64,000 nt of DNA from NCBI RefSeq assembly GCF_902459465.1, contig NC_047066.1, positions 7,877,047 to 7,941,046 on the forward strand, read 5' to 3'. Positions 55,980-64,000 of this stretch are shown here, one piece after another (positions within the stretch are counted from its first letter, which is position 1; each line of letters begins with the position of its first letter). A model generated the notes under the pieces. That model worked only from the letters and a program-made list of their open reading frames with translations, had not been told where the DNA came from and ran no database searches. The position numbers and the translations under genes are program-made. The stretch is from Asterias rubens. Taxonomy: Eukaryota > Echinodermata > Asteroidea > Forcipulatida > Asteriidae.

Positions 55980-57980
55980 ATAGCCCCTACCACGGGTACG
56001 TCCCTCTTTGCTCTCACTCTATGCAACCAATATTGATGAAAAACAATTTAATTTCTTTGGTTGTCATGATGTAATCATGGATCAGTAAGGTTTCAAGTCT
56101 GCCCTATACGTCTGATATTTTAAGCAATGCTATGGTTTAAAAATGTACAGGTATCCCAATAGCCGGGAACCAATCAGTAATTACAGTTGCACATTACATG
56201 ACTTTTGGCTGGTGACCTTCGTTTTGCTTTATAGAATGGACAAGTTTAGGGTTTTCCAGCACACATCACGTCATTGCATTGTGATTTCCTCTAGAACGGA
56301 AAATAGTATGATTTTGTTTCCCATATAGTTGCCAAAAATTGTGACACTACAAAATATCTTTGTTTACCCATACGAAAAATGTTCAGAAAGTAAATAACTG
56401 AAGCATTGCATCATATTCATAACACGGCACTTCGCCACTGCATTGTGATTTCCTTTAGAACGGAAAATAATGAGTTTCTAAAAAGTTTTCACAATACTAC
56501 ATTTTTTACGCATACAAAAAGTTTTCAGAAGTAAGTAACTGAAGCATGGCATGGATCGGAATGCCCCGCCCCCCCCCCCCCCCCCATCGGTAAACCCAAT
56601 GTGCATAGGGGCATTCAACCGTTCTGTAAATTGAGGCATAACTCTGGAAAACATCATCTTTTGAGTTTTTGTTAACAATCAGCCGGATGTCGGGTTTTAA
56701 TGTAATTTGGACAATGAAATTGTCTCCTGCTTTTCTGGAAATGCAAAAGTTATTCTCGTTTTAAGCAATGTGTTAAAGATTAAAATTGTCTGAGTTCGGA
56801 AGAGTGGCTATGTGGGGCCATTTGGATGACTCTACATGTATAGGTCTCATTATTTTGTTTTTAAGTTTTAGGGTGCGGTTTACGGTCACTAACAACATGT
56901 CACTGTTTTCAACCCCCCCCCCCCCCCACCACCACCACCACCAACCCTTAAGAAAGAACAAATTAAACTGACAGGCAAAATATTTGTTATTTGGGGACAA
57001 TTCCACACAACGCCAAATACCGTACAATACATAGTTTTCAGATGTCTGCATATTCATATTCATAAAAACCATACACTTTATAATTCTACAGCTGTACCTT
57101 TTACCCCTATGCGCCGTACACGTACAGTGTACATTTAATCTCTACCGAAGTCTGTTGATCGAGGTGCCTTTGCAACAAAGGTTATCTGCCCAACCAAAAC
57201 AGCTTCCAGCTATGTTGCAAAAAACGCAAACTGAATGTACTTTCTCGTCCAAGTAAGCAATACACGCCCTTCCATAACAAAAGCAGAAGCCTTTGTTGTG
57301 TGGAATTCGCACAACCTCATTATGTTAATATTATTTAAATCAAGAGGACGTTAAAAACAACAAAATCCCCATTGGAATGGCATAATACTCACGGATACTA
57401 CACTGCAAATATTTAGCTTAAGTTCCGAAGTCAGAAACATGCCCCGTAATAGCAAGTTAGGTAGGGTACACAGCTGATATCGCACGAACGGGAAATCGAC
57501 AGTTTGAGCAAGCAATGAGTAACATACATTTTTGACAGCGAAAAAAACCCACACATAATAAACCTATAATGCGTACTTGAAAAGATACAAACAGTAAAGC
57601 ACATCTCATAATGCTGACAAAAAGTCTCTTTTTTTGACCGGCACATGCCGTAAAAAAAACCTTGAGTTTATACGGAAGACGTTTAAAAGTAAGAATTGCT
57701 GTGAGGTAACAGTTTGTTCACAACCGGCTCCTCAATATTGAGGAGTTCAGACAGCATTCGCAGCTCGCACCGACCTCGTCCCCATGGGCACTGTGCCGTT
57801 GTACAGGCCATTACGGCTAAATGCGAGATGGTATACCCACGGGGATGAGGTTGATCTCGGACGTTTGGGGTTCATCCTCCGTTGGGCGGTACGTTTGAAT
57901 CTCACGAATTGTTCAACATTGTCTTTATGTCTATCTCTCTCTTTGAGAAAGAAATGTTTTCACAGTTTCACCCCAATCAC
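55980..57980. other. Intergenic downstream of RFLN
   Basis: No gene was recognised. Contains poly(C) runs at about 56568-56585 and 56914-56928 (followed by ACC repeats) and a small inverted repeat around CTCGTCCCCATGGGCA / CCCACGGGGATGAGG at 57775-57850. Confidence 0.35.
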
Positions 57981-57988
57981 TACATAAA

Positions 57989-60956
57989 TCAAGACAGGTT
58001 TACCAATTTAATGGAGACAAAATCTCGAGCTTCAAGCTCCATGGATACTTTGTACCACTTGATCGTCTTGGCCGTGTGGTGCTCCAAGCTGCTCACAACA
58101 TTCTGCCGCGGGAACTTTGGAAAGATGAACACCGTCGTGGTGAACCTCTTCGGGGCCGCTGCCGAGGAGGCAGCCCCGGGCATGATGTACACGGCATCCC
58201 GGTACCAGCGGAACTTACTATTGATGAAACACTGTGTTGTGGTGCTGTACATGGTGGTCGGTTTGGCACCCAGTTTGATCTGAACCTCCTCGCGGAAGCG
58301 ACGCCGGTCCTGTAAGACCCATTCCATGCCATAGTGCCGTCTCTGGTAGGCCGGCCTCTCCGTTAAAGTGACGCTCTCCGAGTAGTGCCGGTAATGGACC
58401 GGGTACTCCCTGCCGTGCAGCGCGTCGTCCTCCCCGTCATCTTCCTCCTCTGAGAAGCAGGAGTCTGACTCGGAGTCCGAGTACGTCTTGTTGGAGTGGC
58501 TGGACGATGTGTAGGATGAGCCTGAGAGACTACCGCCATTGCTGAGGTGTTTACCGGTGTGATTGTTATGATGACGGTGGTAGAGCTGAGAAGGGTTTCC
58601 GAAGGGAATGTCAGCAGGGTCGATGTCCCTCTCTGTAACCTCCTGGTGACATACAAAATAAATCATGGATTAGGTTTAGAGGAAAAACATAATTTCTTTT
58701 GTTAAACAATAATACCCAAATTACTTGCCAACATCAATGGTGCTATTTCCCTCCACCTCCATGCCTCAAGCTGATGATAAAAAGATTGGGCTAGCTCTGC
58801 CTTGCAAAAATAACAGTATGGAATTACAAATGTTGCTAGTTTTCTGCAAAGTTTTAGGTTATGTATTTCTTTTGATGTCATACTTTTTTTTTCACTCCTC
58901 ATCTCTGCGCAAAATGAGCTCAAAAGAGCCGTCGCAAGTGAAAATTGGTTGTATGCGGCTTGTGGTCGGTTGTTGACGGTGATGATAGATTTCTTTGCCG
59001 AAGGAAAGTTATATAGCACGTCTTTGATAAGACCATGCAGTCATAGATCACATTCGTTTATAAGAATTGCCATCAGTAAGAAAGAGGAACTTGGGACATG
59101 ATTAGCTTCGGAGGGCAATTGTTGTGTTGAAGCTAACGACATGTTATGAAATGGTTATTTTGTTGACCACTTTAAACAGGCTGTTGGTTTTTACAAACGC
59201 TGTTGACCCATCAACCTACACAACGTGTATAAAGGCCTACTAAAATGGGTAATGGTACAATACATTTACGTTATGCATTATTATCATGAGAACAACAATA
59301 TTCAGATATTCATGGGATACAACTAATGATATACCCGGACTGCCTAACATTTATAAAGACACAAACATGCCAGCTGTTGAACATGTGTAATGCAAAAAGC
59401 CATTCAATCATCGAGTGAACGAAATGCTACAGATTTGTTTTTGTGGCAGCAGTGGTCAAAATATTTCTGTGATGAAACGAAACTGGTAGCCATGCCCACT
59501 CATCCCTCAACGGGAGCTTTTCTATGACGCCCAATGGCGAACTCTATTTTTATAGTACCGAATTATTTTGTAAAATCAAAAGAAAATGTTTTAAAAAAAT
59601 GTATAAAACTGCCACATCTCTTGTTTTAGACTCATGCTGGGCTCACGCTGTTTACCCGATGTTTTGGATTTCATTTGAGGGTATTATTTCAAGGAATGAG
59701 TGGGCGCGGGTTGTGGGCCAAGACAGCTGCGGTGGTCTCCGTGTGGGTGTCTGGTCAAGAGATTCTCTTTAAGAAAGCTGGGGAAAATTTGGGGCTGACC
59801 CCGCTCAAAATCTCTAACCTATGGAAAAAACACATACAGTATACATGTATGCAGTCTTAAAATGTCATGGTCAAAATTTACCAGGGGTGGATTTCACAAA
59901 GATTTAAGACCAGTCTTTATATCGAGTTAAGACGAGTTACTCGTCCTAACTTTAGAACTACATGTATATTGTGAAAGTTTTTAATAACTCTGCTAGGGCT
60001 AGTCCTAGTGAGGTCACTTTGACCAGGAATCTGAGTCAACAATACCCAGAATTTGTTCAAACTGACGCAAAATTTTAATTTTAATGACCACTTTCCTAGT
60101 CAGCTTGACTCTGACATGAGTCAGGGTCGATTCCACAAAGAACTTAGGACATAGTCCTCTGTCACCGTGGTCAAGTGGTTAGACTGTGCAGTACTTGCAT
60201 TCGCAAGATTGTGGGTTCGAATCCCCCAGCTAACCGCTGATTTCACAATGACTAAATAATATTGTTGTCTAGTTACTGAATCACAATGTCTCGATTTGTG
60301 TATTTCATAATGGACGTTAAACCATTGTTTGTATGAGATTGAGAGAGATTGGTTGTTGCGAGCCTTGGTGTTTATGCCCCCTTGTGTGAGTTTGCGGTGT
60401 TCACTTGATGGAAAGATCGTTCAAACAAACAAACAAAACTTAGGACTAGTCTTAGGAAATGTTACAGATTAAAGGCTAGTCGATCCTAAGTTATGGATGG
60501 TTAGGGCGAGTAATTCGTCCGATCTCGAGATAAGACTATCCACACCTCGGGTCACAAAGAGTTGAGACTAGTCTTAATTCGAGTTAGGACGAGTTATTCG
60601 TTCTAACTTAGGACAATCTGTAAGTTTTTAATATCTCCATAGGACTAGTCCTAAGTTAGGACTTGTCCCAACTTTCTGTGAAATCGACACAATGACCTTG
60701 AATCGTCCGGGTCAATTCTGACCAGAGAGACTTGAGAGAATAGTAACATTATAGCGGACTACATATTGATCAGGCTGTGTTCCATTATCAGCATCCTTCT
60801 CGCTCTCCAATGATACGTCAACATAAACGGATTACTATTGAAAGTGAAAAACAAAAACACCACTTGAAGCTTAAACAAACACAAACACACGCCCTTCCAC
60901 TATAATCTAACTAGGAAATAACAGCCTACCTTAGCACGCTTAGGAACAATATCCAT
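57989..60956 (-). CDS. RFLN: Refilin homologue (RFLN/FAM101), 2 exons
   Basis: A 27-bp first coding exon (60956-60930, MDIVPKRAK|GTAGGC) joins exon 2 at 58642-57989 (TATGTCACCAG|GAGGTT), phase 0, giving 226 residues. An in-frame TAG three codons before the ATG supports the start. The C-terminal half matches refilins: FREEVQIKLGAKPT, YSTTTQCFINSKFRWYRD, KRFTTTVFIFPKFPRQNVV and TIKWYKVSMELE, comparable with vertebrate FRSTTIIFPKHAR...RWFTASVQLQ. Refilins bind filamin and organise (perinuclear) actin bundles. The N-terminal half is low-complexity (His/Asn-rich, a Ser run, acidic EEEDDGEDD). A possible internal donor (TTG|GTAAAC) near the stop leaves room for an alternative C-terminus. LIAT1 is its upstream neighbour in the window, as in human. 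Confidence 0.78.
59885..60680. repeat. TTAGGAC foldback pair in RFLN intron
   Basis: GGGTGGATTTCACAAAGATT (59885), GGTCGATTCCACAAAGAACTTAGGAC (60125) and TTTCTGTGAAATCGACAC (60673-60690) are ends of one or more foldback elements. The arms consist of TTAGGACTAGTC words. One copy carries the SINE at 60151-60437. Confidence 0.65.
60151..60437 (+). mobile_element. tRNA-derived SINE with 9-bp target-site duplication
   Basis: A tRNA-like head with A-box (TGGTCAAGTGGTTAGAC) and B-box (GGTTCGAATCC, 60214-60224), unrelated body, and tail CAAACAAACAAA. ACTTAGGAC occurs directly before (60142-60150) and after (60438-60446), the expected duplication. Not a functional tRNA: no full cloverleaf follows. 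A different family from the SINEs at 808 and 47094. Confidence 0.82.
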
Positions 60957-60959
60957 TTC

Positions 60960-62520
60960 TCTCTAAAGATGTTTATGCCAACAGTGTTTCTATAATCTGG
61001 GAACTGCCACACACAGCAAAGTTACAAATCGTCTAAGGAAAGTCAACCGGTTTAAAAGAAAACACAACCGCAACAGTCAACCGGTTTTCAAAACACCACT
61101 GCAGTGCTCTTGAAGTGGGTACTTAGGAAGGGCTGCCTACAGCCTAGCGGGTTTCTCTAGTAGGCTTATAGCTTCCTGGTGTGTGACACAGAGCCTCAAC
61201 AATAGGAGCATGTAGTCGACTTGTTGACATGCCCTTTCGTCACAAAAGGCGGGAGATTGCGAAGGGGGGAACCGTGTGAACGAAATCGATAGTTCGTGAC
61301 GATCGTTATGGATGGTAGCCGATACTTAGAGGAAGCTATGCCGATAAACGTGTGCAATACTCGAGTCACTGTGACTGCTATTGGTGACTGTTAATATATT
61401 CAAGCTGCACCAATCGATTTTAGGGTCTGAATTATTGTTTAGTAGAATCTACCGATTATAAAAATGTAATGAGGCACCAGACGAAATATTTGGATATCAA
61501 AGATCAGACAGAACAAACAATTGACAGGCTTGCTAAAATAGCTAAGCGGGAGTAATTGTTTGATTAGCGACAATTTTTTAGAATAACATATTTCTACCGA
61601 TTAATGATGTAATGAGGCACCAGGCGACATACACTTGGTGCTATCACTGAACGAGCTGGGCAGGCTTGCTTAAAAATTGCTAAGCGAATTGTTTTATGGT
61701 TATCAAAGCCCTGGGCTGTAAAACCACTACCTCTTCCTCTATACAATATTAAAGTGTAAGGCCGCCAGGACTATAATACCACACACTATCAGCCTGCATA
61801 TTTTTATAGCTGACACTGTATTCAAAGAACGTACATTACACCGTACGTGTATCAAACCCTCCATCCATGGTCTAACCAATATCGCCACCCATTTCAATAT
61901 TAATACCAAAAGTTAGTGATCAATATTATTGCATGTATTCACGACGTTTGTTTTGGGAGGGATCCAGCGAGGGAAAATTTGTTTGGACGAAACACCTCTC
62001 AAGAATTCCACACATCAGGAACATTCTACATGTCAACTTGTGTTTAGAAATGAACAAGAATAAATATCACATGCGTCAGAAAGTTCACATAGAAATGGAG
62101 TTCTCCCCGGCAGCGAGAACGGGTCAGAGGTTAGAATTTCCCCGCAGGAGCTGAAAAACTGGAGCTAAACTGAGAGCTAAACAAAAATATAAACAAATCA
62201 ACAGGTGCAGAGTGACGCATGAATACGGTCGTTCAGAGAGAGAGTAATGGGGCTTGACTTATTTACGCGAAGAGTGATGTGGGCCAGTTGCACAAGAACT
62301 GAACTGAACTTGATGATAAATAAAATAGTCCCAAAACAGAAATATTACCCCATTTATGTCAGAAGTGACGGAAATTGTTTCGATCGCAAGCTTTCATGAA
62401 GTCGATATTTGGAGACAATGTGCGTTGCAGCCAACAATATGTTAATTCTAGTTCAAGTTCAATTATTGCATTGGTTTGAGTTTTTCATTACAACTTCAGC
62501 CGCTGGTTACAATTTAAATA
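60960..62520. other. Upstream region of RFLN
   Basis: Contains the presumed RFLN promoter, which I cannot place exactly. The segment ATGAGGCACCAG(A/G)CGA recurs at 61469 and 61612. No other gene was supported; the open frame at 61933-62154 has no family resemblance. Confidence 0.35.
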
Positions 62521-62524
62521 TTCA

Positions 62525-62900
62525 TTAAAGGCAGTAGAGACTATTGGTAATTACTCAAAATAATTATCAACATAAAACCTCACTTGGTAACGAGTAATGG
62601 GGAGCTGTTGATGATAAACGGCCTACATCTGAAGTGACGTAGTTTTCGCGAAAGAAGTAATTTTTTACGAATTTGATTTCGAGACCTCAAGTTTAGAATT
62701 TGAGGTCTCGAAATCAAGCATCTGAAAAGCACACAACTTCGTGTGACAAGGGTGTTTTTTTTTCTTTCGTAGTTATCTCGCAACTCAGACGACCAATCGA
62801 GCTCAAATTTTAACAGGTTTGTTATTTTATGCATATGTTGAGATACACCAAGTGAGAAGACAGGTCTTTGACAATTACCAATAGTGTCCACTGTCTTTAA
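62525..62900 (-). mobile_element. Family-1 MITE, full copy
   Basis: TTAA at 62525-62528 and 62897-62900. Termini AGGCAGTAGAGACTATTGG and CCAATAGTGTCCACTGTCT, with the interior GATTTCGAGACCTC hairpin. Confidence 0.85.
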
Positions 62901-62904
62901 TCAC

Positions 62905-63660
62905 TGGTAACTATAACCATGGATGTAGGCCTAGCTATTACTGTAATTTGAACATTGTAATGTCTTTTTTTCACACTGCAGAAACTATCCAAGTTTGATA
63001 CTGGCCAGCAGTACAATATCTGTGATGAAAATGGCCTCGCAATGCGCAGATATGCACAAAAGAAAAAAATAGATGAACTGAACAAGAATATATATATTAT
63101 TTATATATAGGTTATTTATCATCTTGCATTACTTTCTGGTAAACGATTCTGAGTAGTTGGGTGGTTTTATCAATTACTCGTTCCTGACATTATTCCTCGG
63201 CGAGCCAGTATTTTATTTCACAGGTGGCTTTGCCGTGGAGACTATCACCACGGCAACCAGTAACACCACTTTCTAAAATGCCTTGCTGTTTTGATACCAA
63301 ATCCTGAGTGTATGACGTCACACCGAGAGTCCATGAGCCTATGGAGTTGGCAGTATGGTGCCTATTAATGGTGAACAACATGTCATGACTTCAGTACAAA
63401 ACAGCGGCATACCCCTTAAAATATTAAGTTTCATGTCCCGCCAACACCCTTTCAATTACTCGGGGGTGTTTGAAGGTCCAGATTTTGTATTGTGGGTTTC
63501 GAAACCAAAAGGCCGCATTCAGTGCCCCTCCAAGTAATTGTATGACGTCACGAAGGAAACCTTATCCGATGCATCATAAAAAGGGACTCGTTTTCAATTG
63601 GCTCCAACTCAGTGTGTATCTATGGGGATTTTATCTTTCTCAGTTTCATGTAGAAGAGAA
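62905..63660. other. Intergenic between two MITE copies
   Basis: No gene or repeat was recognised. Confidence 0.3.
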
Positions 63661-63662
63661 GT

Positions 63663-64000
63663 TTAAAGGCAGTGGACACTATTGGTAATTATTAGCATAA
63701 AACCTTACTTGGTAAAGAGTAATGGGGAGAGTTTGATGGTATAAAACACTGTGAGAAATGGTTCCCTCTGAAGTAACATAGTGTACGAGAAAGAAGTAAT
63801 TTTCTACGAATTTGATTTCGAGACCTCAGATTTAGAATTTGAGGTATCGAAATCAAGCATCTGATGAAAGCACACAACTGCGTGTGACAAGGGTGTTTTT
63901 TCTTTCATTACTATCTCGCAAGTTCGATGACCGATTGAGCTCAAATTTTCACAGGTTTGTTATTTTATGCATATGTTATGATACACCAACTGTGAAGGCT
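63663..64000 (-). mobile_element. Family-1 MITE, cut by window end
   Basis: Starts TTAA-AGGCAGTGGACACTATTGG and is still in the ACACCAA... block when the window ends, so about 40-60 bp are missing. Confidence 0.82.

Larger units (their letters stand above)
58643..60929. other. RFLN intron
   Basis: About 2.3 kb. 58700-59880 shows no recognisable element. 59885-60680 holds TTAGGAC foldbacks with a SINE. Confidence 0.4.

Noticed and set aside
58076-58656. Other frames across the refilin exon (plus strand and minus frame +1/+2)
   Set aside because: Overlapping GC-rich coding sequence of RFLN; only one frame shows the refilin C-terminal pattern.
61933-62154. 73-codon plus-strand frame upstream of RFLN
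   Set aside because: No resemblance to a known family, no splice sites tying it to other exons, and no codon bias distinguishable by eye.

Overview
The window is eukaryotic nuclear DNA. It has introns with GT-AG borders, wide AT-rich non-coding stretches, many short inverted-repeat transposons (MITEs), tRNA-derived SINEs, microsatellites and only a handful of spliced genes. Refilin and LIAT1 relatives, fibrinogen-domain lectin-like genes and the MITE families point to a deuterostome invertebrate, most likely an echinoderm (perhaps a sea star). That taxon is inferred from gene and repeat content only.

Left part (about 0.4-35 kb): three fibrinogen-related genes (A, B, C) lie in tandem on the minus strand. 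Each has five exons: a 46-bp signal-peptide exon, a 153-bp exon for a small Cys-containing domain, a long Thr/Pro heptad-repeat exon that runs into the start of the fibrinogen C-terminal domain, and two exons for the rest of that domain. All exon phases match (1, 1, 0, 1). A (382-8880) is the diverged member. B (12864-18636) and C (27824-33352) are recent duplicates with nearly identical introns, lying in an approximately 15-kb tandem segmental duplication. B has an in-frame stop at codon 4 of its signal peptide. A 4.4-kb DNA transposon with 36-bp terminal inverted repeats sits in one copy of the duplicated flank, and the other copy preserves the empty site. The products would be secreted, mucin-stalked, fibrinogen-domain recognition proteins.

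Middle part (35-50 kb): a 1-kb minisatellite built on AATGGGATCCCATT, then EXO5 (exonuclease V, minus strand, 2 exons), divergently arranged with a LIAT1 homologue (ligand of ATE1, plus strand, 2 exons, 8.2-kb intron full of repeats).

Right part (50-64 kb): several MITEs and foldback elements, then a two-exon refilin (RFLN/FAM101) homologue on the minus strand. LIAT1 and RFLNB are close neighbours on human 17p13.3, so their adjacency here looks like conserved microsynteny. The window ends inside a MITE. No bacterial-type operon, CRISPR array or intact transposase gene was seen.
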